From: Akkermansiaceae bacterium
Lineage (GTDB): Bacteria > Verrucomicrobiota > Verrucomicrobiia > Verrucomicrobiales > Akkermansiaceae
Direction of reading: 5' to 3'
Assembly: GCA_024233135.1 (NCBI GenBank)
Contig: JACKPZ010000003.1
Coordinates: forward strand, 124,001 to 188,000
Length of the DNA stretch: 64,000 nt
Part shown: piece after piece, positions 9,968 to 20,287 of the stretch
Layout: each line of letters starts with the position of its first letter
Numbering within the stretch: the stretch's first letter is position 1
The notes under the pieces: generated by a model
The model's input: the letters and a program-made list of their open reading frames with translations, nothing else
Told to the model about the DNA's origin: nothing
Databases searched by the model: none
Made by a program: the position numbers and the translations under genes

Positions 9968-11137
9968 TCAGAGGCTCTTCACAAAGCGCTCGATCTTGTC
10001 GGTGGCGGTCCGGATGTCGTCGAAGGCGGTGGCGTAACAACAGCGCAGGAACCCTTCGCCGGAAGGTCCGAAGGCATCTCCGGGAACGCAGGCGACGGAC
10101 TCGGCCTCCAGCAGTTTCATGGCGAATTCCTTGCTGCTCAGTCCGGTGCTGCGGATGTCCGGGAAGACGTAGAACGCGCCGCCGGGCAGGTGGCAGTCGA
10201 GGCCGATCTCGTTGAGCCGGCGGACGAGGAAATCGCGGCGCTGGTGATAGCTGCGCTTCATTTCCAGCATCGACGGCGTGCCGTGTTCGAGCGCCTCGAT
10301 CGCGGCGTTCTGGCTCATGATCGACGCGCAGAGCATCGAGTATTGATGGATCTTCATCATCGCCTCGATGATCGGCTGCGGCGCGCAGGCGTAGCCGAGG
10401 CGGAAACCCGTCATCGCGAAGGCCTTCGAGAAACCGTGGAGCAGGATCGTGCGCTCCTGCATGCCGGGCATGGTGGCGATGGAGATGTGCGGATCGCTGT
10501 CGTCGTAGCGCAGCTCGCTGTAGATCTCGTCGGTCATGACGATGAGGTCGTGCTCGACGGCGAGTTTCGCGATGCCCTCGAGGTCCTCGCGCGAGGCGCA
10601 GGCACCGGTCGGATTGGTCGGGAAGTTGAGCATGATCACCCGGGTTTTCGGGGTGATCGCGGCGGCGACGGCCTCGGGTTTCAACGAAAAGCCGTGCTCC
10701 TTGGTGGTGACCACCGGCACCGCGACGCCGTGGGCCATCACGATGCTCGGGCTGTAGGAGACATAACACGGCTCGTGATAGATCACCTCGTCCCCGGGGT
10801 TGATCAGCGCGCGCAGGGCGATGTCGATCGCCTCGGAGACGCCGACGGTGACGAGCACTTCCTTCGCCGGGTCGTAGTCGACGTGGAAGAAATTCGAGAC
10901 GTATTTGGCGATCGACTTGCGCAGCGAGAGCAGGCCGAGGTTCGACGTGTAGGTCGTCTGGCCTTTCTCGAGCGAGTAGATGGCGGCCTCGCGGATGTGC
11001 CAGGGGGTCACGAAGTCGGGCTCGCCGACGCCGAGCGAAATGACGTCGTCGCGGCCCTGCACGAGTTCGAAGAAGTCGCGGATCCCCGAGCGGGGGATCG
11101 ATGCGACGTTGCGGGCGATTTTGCTGTTGTAGTCCAT
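9968..11137 (-). CDS. Pyridoxal phosphate-dependent class I/II aminotransferase
   Basis: 389 residues, fold type I. The Schiff-base lysine is K238 in HGFSKAFAMTGFRLGYA. NPTG lies near 174-178, the cofactor aspartate is in TDEIYSEL (about 203), and GVGEPDF lies at 36-42. It resembles the aspartate/aromatic aminotransferase or PatA group, but the exact amino acid substrate cannot be set from motifs. The ATG at 11137 begins MDYNSKIARNVASIPRSGIR, typical for this subgroup. It is followed after 7 nt by the CPBP protease and lies downstream of aspS on the same strand with an 88 nt gap. Cytoplasmic. Confidence 0.92.
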   Translation of the reverse strand: MDYNSKIARNVASIPRSGIRDFFELVQGRDDVISLGVGEPDFVTPWHIREAAIYSLEKGQTTYTSNLGLLSLRKSIAKYVSNFFHVDYDPAKEVLVTVGVSEAIDIALRALINPGDEVIYHEPCYVSYSPSIVMAHGVAVPVVTTKEHGFSLKPEAVAAAITPKTRVIMLNFPTNPTGACASREDLEGIAKLAVEHDLIVMTDEIYSELRYDDSDPHISIATMPGMQERTILLHGFSKAFAMTGFRLGYACAPQPIIEAMMKIHQYSMLCASIMSQNAAIEALEHGTPSMLEMKRSYHQRRDFLVRRLNEIGLDCHLPGGAFYVFPDIRSTGLSSKEFAMKLLEAESVACVPGDAFGPSGEGFLRCCYATAFDDIRTATDKIERFVKSL

Positions 11138-11225
11138 GGTGGCGCGTTGCTGCGGCGGACCGGATGCGACTCGTCACAAGAGCGGGTCGGCACGCGGCCC
11201 GCCTCGTTGTGTGAGAGAGTCGGGC

Positions 11226-13028
<1,803 letters not shown>

Positions 13029-13053
13029 GGAGAAAAAGTGTGCCGGGTGAGCG

Positions 13054-13070
13054 GTGATCAGTGATCAGTG
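13054..13070. repeat. Short tandem repeat of GTGATCA between hisS and aspS
   Basis: Two and a half head-to-tail copies of GTGATCA fill part of the 51 nt gap between the hisS stop and the aspS start. The TGATCA core is palindromic. No function is visible. It could be a spacer or a small intergenic repeat family. Confidence 0.55.
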
Positions 13071-13079
13071 GTAGAAATG

Positions 13080-14375
13080 TTAGGCCAGCAACGGACCGTC
13101 GGGTTGGAGGAGTCGGTCGGAGAGCCATTCGACGGCGTCGTCGGCCTGCAGCGATTCCTCGGTGCGGCTGGAGAGAACCTTGAGTTTGAGATCGGGGAAC
13201 TCGCTGCCGATGACGAGGGCGAAGCGGGCGCCGGAGCGCTCGGCGCTCTGGAACTGCTTGGCGACCTTGACCGGATTGAGCGGCAGGTCGGCCGAGATAC
13301 CGCCGCGGCGGAGGTTGGTGAGGAGCTTGAGCGCTTCGGGGCGCTTCGATTCGTCGGCGACGACGAGGAACACGTCGCAGTTCGCGGCATTGCGCTGGAG
13401 CCAGACCTCCATCTGCATGTTCGCGTGCGGGGTTTCCTCGATGAGGTTGCGGATCACGTAGTCGCCCATCGCGAACCCGGTGGCGGGCAGATCGACGGAC
13501 CCGTCGGAAATGGTGGCGACCAGCGTGTCGTAGCGGCCGCCGCCGGCGACGGCGCGCATCGACTTCTTCGCGTCGAAGACCTCGAAGACGACGCCGGTGT
13601 AGTACGCGAGACCACGGACGATCGAGAGGTCGAGTTCGACGAACCCGCCGAGGCCGCGGGCGCTGAGATCGGCTTGGATCGCGTCGTAGGCGGCGGACGC
13701 GTTGCTCGGCTCCGCGATGAACGCGCGGATCTGGTCCGCGGTGAGCTGATAGGCGCCGAGGCGTTTCTCCAGCACTTCGGGTTTCTCGCGCTCGATCTTG
13801 TCGACGATGTTGAGGAAATCCGGGATGTCGTCTTCCGAAACCCCGTGTTCGGTCGCGAAATCGATCCATGCCTGGCGGTCCGAGACGCGCACCACGAAGT
13901 CGCCCTCGACGAATCCGAAGGCGAGCATCGACTCGATGGCCAGCGAGATGAGTTCCGCATCGGCGGACGGACCGCCCTCGCCGAGGATGTCGACGTTGAA
14001 CTGGTGGAACTCGCGTCCCCTGCCCTTCTGCGGTTTTTCGTAGCGGAAGCACTGGCCGATCTCGAACCACTTGAGCGGCTTGGGGAAATGGCGCTGGTGC
14101 TCGGCGACGAGGCGCGCAAGCGAGGCTGTCACCTCCGGACGCAGCGTGACGTCGCGGCCGCCCTGGTCCTCGAAGCGGAACAGCTGCGCGGACAACTCGC
14201 CGCCGGACTTCTTCAGATAGAGCGACGTGTCCTCAAGGATCGGCGACTCGTATTCCACATAGCCGCAGCGGCGCGCGACCGAGCGCCAGGTCTCGAACAA
14301 ATAATTGCGGATCGCGCATTCACGGGGAGTGAAATCGCGGAAACCCGGGAGTGCTTGGAATGAAGGGCCTGCCAT
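13080..14375 (-). CDS. hisS: Histidyl-tRNA synthetase
   Basis: 431 residues. Class II catalytic core with motif 2 CFRYEKPQKGRGREFHQFN, the HisRS-specific RGLAYYTGVVFEVF block and the glycine-rich AVAGGGRYD. A C-terminal anticodon-binding domain follows. The ATG at 14375 (MAGPSFQALPGFRDF) places the family N-terminus correctly; an in-frame ATG seven codons upstream gives an unlikely extension. It is first in a probable hisS-aspS-aminotransferase-protease transcript and is divergent from radC, whose start lies 145 nt away. Cytoplasmic, charges tRNA-His. Confidence 0.96.
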   Translation of the reverse strand: MAGPSFQALPGFRDFTPRECAIRNYLFETWRSVARRCGYVEYESPILEDTSLYLKKSGGELSAQLFRFEDQGGRDVTLRPEVTASLARLVAEHQRHFPKPLKWFEIGQCFRYEKPQKGRGREFHQFNVDILGEGGPSADAELISLAIESMLAFGFVEGDFVVRVSDRQAWIDFATEHGVSEDDIPDFLNIVDKIEREKPEVLEKRLGAYQLTADQIRAFIAEPSNASAAYDAIQADLSARGLGGFVELDLSIVRGLAYYTGVVFEVFDAKKSMRAVAGGGRYDTLVATISDGSVDLPATGFAMGDYVIRNLIEETPHANMQMEVWLQRNAANCDVFLVVADESKRPEALKLLTNLRRGGISADLPLNPVKVAKQFQSAERSGARFALVIGSEFPDLKLKVLSSRTEESLQADDAVEWLSDRLLQPDGPLLA

Positions 14376-14520
14376 GGGCGGGCGGCGAGGATGCACGGCA
14401 CCGAAGGCATTTCAAGACGGGATTCTCGGCGCTTCGGGCACTTTACAACACAGGGTTTGCCCGACTCCGGATCCGACATTCAACTTGCCAAAGAACTGTT
14501 CATCATTCCACATTGTTCTT

Positions 14521-15243
14521 GTGAACATTTACGAAAATCCCCCGGATACCTCCCCCCGGATCCATGATCTGCCGTTCGAGCAGCGCCCGCGCGAAAAGCT
14601 CGCGCGCCTCGGGCCGGCGGCGCTCGACAACTCCGAGCTGATCGCCCTGTTCCTCTCGACCGGAGTGAGGGGCCGCAGCGCGATCGAGATCGGCCGCGAC
14701 CTGTTGCGGAAATACGGATCGATCGGCGCGCTCGGCGGCCTGCCGCTGGCGGAACTCGCCCGCGAGCGCGGCCTCGGCATCGCGAAGGCCTCGAAACTCG
14801 CCGCCGCCTTCGAGCTCGGCATCCGCGTGGCGCGGGAGAGTTTCCGCGCCGAGCCGCTCGAAAGCCCGGAGCGGATTCACGAGCTTTTCGCGCCACAGAT
14901 CGCGCACTTGTCGCAGGAACACGTGGTGGTCGCCACCTTGGACAGCCGCCTGCGTCCGACCGGCTCGGACACCGTATCCGTCGGGACTGTAAGTGAGTCG
15001 AACGCGCACCCGCGCGAGATCCTGCGGCCGGTGCTGAGCCGCGGCGGTTTCGGATTCATCCTGATCCACAACCACCCGTCCGGGGATCCGTCGCCGAGCC
15101 AGGCGGACTATCAGATCACCCGCCGGATCATCGAGGCCGCCGAGTTGATGCAACTGCGCTTCCTCGACCACGTCATCATCGGCCGCAACTCGCCCGGCCG
15201 GCAGCCGTATTTTTCGTTTCGCGAGGCGGGCATCGTGCCGTGA
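14521..15243 (+). CDS. radC: RadC family JAB-domain protein
   Basis: 240 residues. An N-terminal helix-hairpin-helix-like region (LPFEQRPREKLARLGP, then GLGIAKASKLAAAFELG) precedes the MPN+/JAMM metalloprotease-like motif HNHPSGDPSPSQAD, with the metal-binding His-His-Asp set intact. Despite its name, a repair role for RadC is doubtful; its substrate is unknown. No in-frame ATG exists near the N-terminus. GTG at 14521 is the best start because the family block begins about 10 residues later, but no clear ribosome site precedes it. A TTGCCA box at 14485 followed after 18 nt by CACATT might be a promoter, which would leave a very short leader. The stop overlaps the next gene. Confidence 0.9.
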   Translation: MNIYENPPDTSPRIHDLPFEQRPREKLARLGPAALDNSELIALFLSTGVRGRSAIEIGRDLLRKYGSIGALGGLPLAELARERGLGIAKASKLAAAFELGIRVARESFRAEPLESPERIHELFAPQIAHLSQEHVVVATLDSRLRPTGSDTVSVGTVSESNAHPREILRPVLSRGGFGFILIHNHPSGDPSPSQADYQITRRIIEAAELMQLRFLDHVIIGRNSPGRQPYFSFREAGIVP

Positions 15244-17765
15244 GTTGCGCTCCGGACCACGGCGGACTATCGTGCCGCCCTCGCGCCGTGCACCGCCTCC
15301 ACCTCTCCCGCAACCTCCGCTCCCTGATGTTCCTGCTGGCCGCGGCGGGGATCGCGGCGCTGGTGGCCACGCTGTGGTGGGCGAACCGCACCGGACTTCC
15401 GGACTCGTGGCGGGAGAAAATCGAGACGGCCATCAGCAAACAAGGCGCCCACGTCACCATCGGCAGCCTGCGCTACATCCCGTTGCGCGGCGTCGTGGCC
15501 TCCGAAATCCGCGTGTTCTCCGATGAGGAGCACGAGCGCGAGATCTCGCGCCTCGAAAGCGTGGTCTTCGACTTCGACTACACCAAACTCTCGCGCGGCG
15601 ACCTGCGAATCACCCGTCTCGAATTCCGCAACGCCGGCGTCACGATGCCCGTGGATCCGGACGACCCTTCCGCCGGCGAATTCCGGGCCGAGGGCGTGCG
15701 CGGCACGCTGCTGATGCCGGGCGACCGCAGGTTCGAGTTACGCGACGCCCGCGGCAACATCGCCGGCATTGACATCCGGCTCGCCGCCCGTCTGATCGGT
15801 TTCCGCCCCGGCGGCTCACGCCCGCCCGAGGACCCGAACTCGGGCCGCCGTCGCGAGGTATTGTCCCGCATCCTCCACGAGATCGGCCGTTGGGACTTCG
15901 ACCCGGAGCAACCGCCGCGGCTCGACGTCTTTCTCGAGGGCGACGTGAACGAGCGCTCGTCGCTGCGCGCCACCGCCAATTTCTCCGCCCGCGGCGTCGG
16001 GAAAAACCAGCACCTGCTCGACGAGGTCGGCGCGAGGGCGGAAATGACCGGCGAGGTGCTCACCGTCACCTCGCTGCGGGCCATCGACCCGAGCGGGAAA
16101 CTCGAAGGCCGTCTCGACTTCGATACCGACGCGCGCCACGGACGTTTCGACCTGAACTCCACACTGGAGATTCCGCGCCTGCTCAAGGCATGGCTCGACG
16201 TCCCGCCGCCACCCGAGGTTGTCATCGGTGGCAGACAGGAGTTGAGCGCCCAAGGTGAGTTCCGGCTCCCCGCCGACGAAGCGCCCGTCGTCCACGCCAC
16301 CGGCCGCGCCCGCTGCGAGTCCCTGCTGTTCCGCGGCGTGCGCTTCGACGAGATCTCCTCGTCGTTTTCCTTCCGCGAAGGCGACGTTTTCCTGCGCGAC
16401 ATCCGCATCCGACGGCCCGACGGCCAAGCGATCGGCAAGGCACTCATCCAAGGTCCCATCGTTCGACTCGCGCTCTCCACCTCGCTGCCCGGCCGCACCT
16501 ACCTGCCATTCTTCCGCGGCCAGCCGCTGGAGATCGTCATCAATGACTTCAGCGACCGGATCGGAGCCACGTATCAGGTCGAGATCGAGGGCGGATTCGA
16601 CATGACCGACCGCTATTCGTGGGCCTACACCGGGCGCGGACGGGTCGAAAACGTATCCTACAAAGGGGTGCCCGTGAATTCCGCCGAGTGCCGGTTTTCC
16701 GTGAACCACCACGAACTCGACTTCTTCGACGGAACCGTGGATTTCGACTACCGGAACTATCCGCTGCGGGCGGCCTACGACGGCCCCGTTTCCGCCGTCA
16801 CCAAGGTGGGGCGCATCCGTTACAACGGAGCGGAAAAATGGGTGGAGGTGGAAAAAGTCGAGGGCGCCGTCTGGCCCGCTCCGCTGGTCCGTTTCTTCGC
16901 CAGCGAGGTGGCCGACAACCTTGAGATCTATCGGTTCCGGCGTCCGCCGCGGCTCACGGGCAACGGCGTCGTCGATGTCACCCCGCGGGGCCGGACATCG
17001 CTCGACGTCGGTTTTTCCTGCGAAGGCGGCGCGGACTACAAGTTTCTCGGAGAAACCATCACCGCGATGGCTCCCAGGGGCCACGTCGCGCTGCGGGGCG
17101 ACCGGGTCCTCGTCGAGCCCCTCGAATTCCAATCCTTCGACGGCGATGTCTCCGCCAGATTCGAGCGCCAGAAGAAAACGCTGGGCGGCGAGGTCCAGTG
17201 GACGAAGGTGTCCCTGAAATCCTTGTCCTCGACCTACGGATTCCAGATCAAGGGCGGTGGGGAGGCGACCGGCCGGATGGAATTCCGGATGAAGGACGAC
17301 GATGTCGGCACGCTCGACGGCTCGGGCCTGCTCGGGCTCGAAAAGGCGGAGCTGTTCTCCGTCCCGATGTTCGGCCCGCTCACCAAGCTCATAGGCACGG
17401 TGCTCAACGACCGCCGCGGCGGCTACGAGCGGGCGAAAAGCGCGTTCCTGCATTTCCAGATCGACGACGGAGTGATGAGCACGCGCGACTTCCGCACCCA
17501 GACCAAGTCGCTCAGTTTCGCGGGCGACGGGCAGGTCGATTTCGAGGACCTCACGTTTGAAATGACCATGCGGATGAACGCCCGCGGCCTGCTCGGTCTC
17601 ATCACGCTGCCGTTGCGGCCGTTCTACGGGATGTTCCAATTCAAGGGCACCGGATCGATCAAGAATCCGCAGTGGGAGAACGTCATGTTCACCGCACCGC
17701 CCGAGGAGGCGAAGGAACTGCTTGAACCGCCGCCCAAGGCACGGGTCGTGCGCGAACCGCGCTGA
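15240..17765 (+). CDS. AsmA-like envelope protein
   Basis: 841 residues. A signal anchor (LMFLLAAAGIAALVATLWW, about residues 29-47) is followed by a very long beta-rich region. The C-terminal segment with GRMEFRMKDDDVGTLDGSG, LIGTVLNDRR and FQFKGTGSIKNPQWE resembles the AsmA/DUF3971 C-terminal region. Such proteins form bridge-like lipid-transfer grooves between inner and outer membranes (established for the AsmA/TamB superfamily; inferred here). GTG at 15240 overlaps the radC TGA as GTGA, indicating coupling. GTG at 15288 and ATG at 15327 are alternative starts and would keep the anchor nearly intact. Confidence 0.78.
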   Translation: MSCAPDHGGLSCRPRAVHRLHLSRNLRSLMFLLAAAGIAALVATLWWANRTGLPDSWREKIETAISKQGAHVTIGSLRYIPLRGVVASEIRVFSDEEHEREISRLESVVFDFDYTKLSRGDLRITRLEFRNAGVTMPVDPDDPSAGEFRAEGVRGTLLMPGDRRFELRDARGNIAGIDIRLAARLIGFRPGGSRPPEDPNSGRRREVLSRILHEIGRWDFDPEQPPRLDVFLEGDVNERSSLRATANFSARGVGKNQHLLDEVGARAEMTGEVLTVTSLRAIDPSGKLEGRLDFDTDARHGRFDLNSTLEIPRLLKAWLDVPPPPEVVIGGRQELSAQGEFRLPADEAPVVHATGRARCESLLFRGVRFDEISSSFSFREGDVFLRDIRIRRPDGQAIGKALIQGPIVRLALSTSLPGRTYLPFFRGQPLEIVINDFSDRIGATYQVEIEGGFDMTDRYSWAYTGRGRVENVSYKGVPVNSAECRFSVNHHELDFFDGTVDFDYRNYPLRAAYDGPVSAVTKVGRIRYNGAEKWVEVEKVEGAVWPAPLVRFFASEVADNLEIYRFRRPPRLTGNGVVDVTPRGRTSLDVGFSCEGGADYKFLGETITAMAPRGHVALRGDRVLVEPLEFQSFDGDVSARFERQKKTLGGEVQWTKVSLKSLSSTYGFQIKGGGEATGRMEFRMKDDDVGTLDGSGLLGLEKAELFSVPMFGPLTKLIGTVLNDRRGGYERAKSAFLHFQIDDGVMSTRDFRTQTKSLSFAGDGQVDFEDLTFEMTMRMNARGLLGLITLPLRPFYGMFQFKGTGSIKNPQWENVMFTAPPEEAKELLEPPPKARVVREPR

Positions 17766-17878
17766 CATGGATTTTCCCCCGCGGCCAAGTCGCTCCTTGC
17801 ACTAACGGCCGATGGGTGCCACTTATGGATTCGAAGCTGTGGTTCATGAGGAACCTGCGGCACAAAGAAGTCACCGTC

Positions 17879-18295
17879 ATGTCCAATCCATTCTCCACAC
17901 CCGACAACCTGGACCCCGAGGCCGGTTTCACCCACGCCACCGACAGCCCCGACATCGCGAAAGCCGCGAACGATCTCCGCAACGCCGCCGGCGAGAAGGC
18001 CCGCGAATTCGCCGCCACCGCCGAGGCCAAGGCCCACGAACTCAAGGACCGCGCGATCGAAAGCGCCCAACAGTTCCGTTCCACCGCGGTCGAGAAAGCC
18101 GCCGCACTGAAGGTCGCCGCGACCGACAGGGCGCAGCATTTCCGGGAGTCCGCCACGGGCCAGTGGGAGGACACCCGGGTGAAAGCCAAGGAACTCCACG
18201 TCACCGCCGAGGACTACATCCGCCAGAATCCCACGAAATGCGTACTCAGTGCGCTCGGGGTCGGCTTTCTCATCGGGCTCATCGTCCGCCGCTGA
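17879..18295 (+). CDS. DUF883 (ElaB/YqjD-like) membrane-anchored protein
   Basis: 138 residues. A long alanine- and lysine-rich amphipathic helical region ends in a characteristic C-terminal anchor (EDYIRQNPTKCVLSALGVGF, then LIGLIVRR). This is the ElaB/YqjD/YgaM layout. The E. coli members are inner-membrane proteins that bind ribosomes in stationary phase. The ATG at 17879 follows AAAGAAG at a suitable distance; the frame extends 21 codons upstream without a good start. The next two genes complete a yqjD-yqjE-yqjK-like order, supporting a shared membrane or stationary-phase role. Confidence 0.85.
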   Translation: MSNPFSTPDNLDPEAGFTHATDSPDIAKAANDLRNAAGEKAREFAATAEAKAHELKDRAIESAQQFRSTAVEKAAALKVAATDRAQHFRESATGQWEDTRVKAKELHVTAEDYIRQNPTKCVLSALGVGFLIGLIVRR

Positions 18296-18367
18296 TCGGC
18301 TCCGCGGCCGCTTGGTCCGGAGCGGAGATCCCGCCGCGTCCGGGCCGTTCATTGACGCCCGCTTCTC

Positions 18368-18814
18368 ATGAATTCCGAAACGGCTCCCCCCACGTCATCC
18401 GCAACCTCCGCCGGGCCTCCCGAACGCGAGCCGTCGTCCTCCGGCCCCACCTCGTGGGCTGAGGCGCTCGGTGGCTTGGTCCAGTCCCGGATCGGCATCA
18501 TCCGCATCGAAGCGGGTGAAGCCGCCCGCACGACGGTCCGCCGCGCCATCTTCGCCGCCGTCGCCGCTCTCGCGGCCTTGTTCGCCTGGGCGCTGCTGAT
18601 CGCAGGACTGGTGGGTCTCGTCGTCCTCTTGGCCGGGTGGCCGTGGCCCTACGTCATGCTGGGTGCCGCCGGCATCCACCTCGTGGCCGCCATCATCGCG
18701 ATCATTGCGATGCGCCGGCCGGCCTCCCCCGCATTTCCCCTCACCCTTGAGGAGTTCAAGAAAGACCGCGCATGGCTCGAAACACTGCAGAAGAACAAGA
18801 AATCCAGCGATTGA
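18368..18814 (+). CDS. Phage holin family (YqjE-like) membrane protein
   Basis: 148 residues. A disordered proline/serine-rich N-terminus is followed by a helix (SRIGIIRIEAGEAARTTVRR) and two long membrane segments (AALAALFAWALLIAGLVGLV and VMLGAAGIHLVAAIIAIIAM). This matches the holin-X/YqjE family (PF07332), which despite its name is mostly chromosomal and not lytic. It follows the DUF883 gene by 72 nt and overlaps the next gene by 43 nt, so the three are probably one operon. Function is unknown beyond the membrane location. Confidence 0.82.
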   Translation: MNSETAPPTSSATSAGPPEREPSSSGPTSWAEALGGLVQSRIGIIRIEAGEAARTTVRRAIFAAVAALAALFAWALLIAGLVGLVVLLAGWPWPYVMLGAAGIHLVAAIIAIIAMRRPASPAFPLTLEEFKKDRAWLETLQKNKKSSD

Positions 18815-19143
18815 TCCGCCTCGCCGCCGACTCACGGATCGAAATCCGCGGCAAGGTAGCCCACCTCAGGCACCAATTGGACGTGCCTTCACGGGTCCGC
18901 GGATCGCTCGGCTCCCACCCGTCCGCATGGATGTTCGGATCCATGGCCACCGGCCTGTTCGCCAGCGCGCTGTTCCGCAGGCGTCCCCCGAAGACGAAGA
19001 AAAAAAGCAAACTTGCCGCCGCGTTGGTAGGTCTCACCTTGACCGCGGTGAAACCGGCCGCAAAAATCTGGCTCGCCGACCGCGCCAAGCTGTGGCTGGC
19101 AGGTGGTCCGGGCCCGCGCCCGCTTCCACGCGATCCAACCTGA
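18772..19143 (+). CDS. Small basic protein, YqjK-like position
   Basis: 123 residues, basic, with one weakly hydrophobic stretch (SAWMFGSMATGLFASALF) followed by RRRPPKTKKKSK and a second hydrophobic region. It overlaps the holin-like gene by 43 nt in another frame. Its place after DUF883 and YqjE-like genes mirrors yqjK in enterobacteria, but sequence similarity to YqjK is not evident. The ATG at 18772 is the only good start. Confidence 0.68.
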   Translation: MARNTAEEQEIQRLIRLAADSRIEIRGKVAHLRHQLDVPSRVRGSLGSHPSAWMFGSMATGLFASALFRRRPPKTKKKSKLAAALVGLTLTAVKPAAKIWLADRAKLWLAGGPGPRPLPRDPT

Positions 19144-19171
19144 CATTTTCCGTCTTTCGAAACCCAATCCT

Positions 19172-20254
19172 ATGTCCGAACACCAGGTTCTCGACCACGT
19201 CGACCAATATCTTCGTCTCGGCCGCGAGTATGACTGCTCGGACATTCATCTTCCCACGTCATACCCTCCCGCATGGCGCCGCTTCGGCCGTTTGTCGCCC
19301 ATTTGGGAGGACCACGCGCCGCTGACGCCGCAGGACACCGAGCGTCTCGCCAAATCGTTCCTCGGCACCAACGAGTGGAACCGCCTCCAGGAAAAGGGCG
19401 ACGTCGACTTCGCCTACGCCAACGATGAAGGCCGTTTCCGCGCCTCCGTCGTCAAGCAGCGCCTCGGCTATGACATGGTGTTCCGGATCATCAACACCCA
19501 GATCCGCTCCATCGAGTCGATCGGCCTGCCGATGGAGCACATCATTCCACTCACCCGCTATCAGAACGGCCTGGTCCTTGTCACCGGCTCCGTGGGTTCC
19601 GGCAAGTCCACCACCCTCGCGGCGCTCGTCGATTTCATCAACAAGGACCGCGAGGACCACATCCTCACCCTCGAGGACCCCATTGAATATGTGTTCGAGT
19701 CCAAGGGATGCCACGTCAACCAACGCGAGGTCCACGCCCACACCGACTCCTTCGCCAAGGCGCTCCGGGGCGCCCTGCGGGAGGACCCGGACGTCATCAT
19801 GGTCGGGGAAATGCGCGACCTTGAGACCATCCAGCTCGCCCTCACCGCGGCGGAAACGGGGCACCTTGTGCTCGGCACCTTGCACACCGGCAACGCGCCG
19901 CGCACGCTCGACCGCGTCCTCGACGTGTTCCCCACCGACCAGCGCGACCAGATCCGCATCATGGTCTCCGAATCGCTGCGCGGCATTCTTTCCCAGCAGC
20001 TCGTGCCCAAAATGGACGGCTCCGGCCGCACGCTCGCCCTCGAGCTCCTTGTCAATACGGCCGCCGTCGCCAACTGCATCCGCGAGGGCAAGACGTACAT
20101 GCTCCCCGGCGTCATGCAGACCGGCAAGAACGTCGGCATGATCACCATGGATGAGTCGCTCCGGAACCTCTACGTCCAAGGCGCCATCTCGCGCGACGAG
20201 GCGCTGTTCCGCGCCGACGACAAAATCCAGATGCGGGCCTTTTTCCAGTCCTGA
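19172..20254 (+). CDS. PilT-like type IV pilus retraction ATPase (first of two)
   Basis: 360 residues. Secretion ATPase with Walker A GSVGSGKST (139-147), Asp box ILTLEDPIEY, Walker B VIMVGEMRD (208-216) and His box LVLGTLHTGNA. The N-terminal PAS-like domain is shortened and unusual (SDIHLPTSYPPAWRRFGRLS), departing from the classic KaSDLHLxxGxPP block kept in the next gene. PilT and PilU hexamers power pilus retraction and twitching or DNA uptake. No pilin or pilB gene is in the window. The ATG at 19172 (MSEHQVLDHVDQYL) is chosen over an upstream start that overlaps the preceding gene. This copy may be the PilU-like accessory member. Confidence 0.9.
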   Translation: MSEHQVLDHVDQYLRLGREYDCSDIHLPTSYPPAWRRFGRLSPIWEDHAPLTPQDTERLAKSFLGTNEWNRLQEKGDVDFAYANDEGRFRASVVKQRLGYDMVFRIINTQIRSIESIGLPMEHIIPLTRYQNGLVLVTGSVGSGKSTTLAALVDFINKDREDHILTLEDPIEYVFESKGCHVNQREVHAHTDSFAKALRGALREDPDVIMVGEMRDLETIQLALTAAETGHLVLGTLHTGNAPRTLDRVLDVFPTDQRDQIRIMVSESLRGILSQQLVPKMDGSGRTLALELLVNTAAVANCIREGKTYMLPGVMQTGKNVGMITMDESLRNLYVQGAISRDEALFRADDKIQMRAFFQS

Positions 20255-20287
20255 CACCTCTCCGAAACCCTTTCCACGCCTCCTCCC

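Noticed and set aside
14521..15243. radC as a mark of a mobile or defence island
   Set aside because: RadC can occur on mobile elements, but here it is flanked by hisS and an AsmA-like gene with native-looking codon use.
18368..19143. Prophage lysis genes suggested by holin-like similarity
   Set aside because: PF07332-type proteins are mostly chromosomal; there is no endolysin, capsid, integrase or other phage gene nearby, and the order fits yqjD-yqjE-yqjK.
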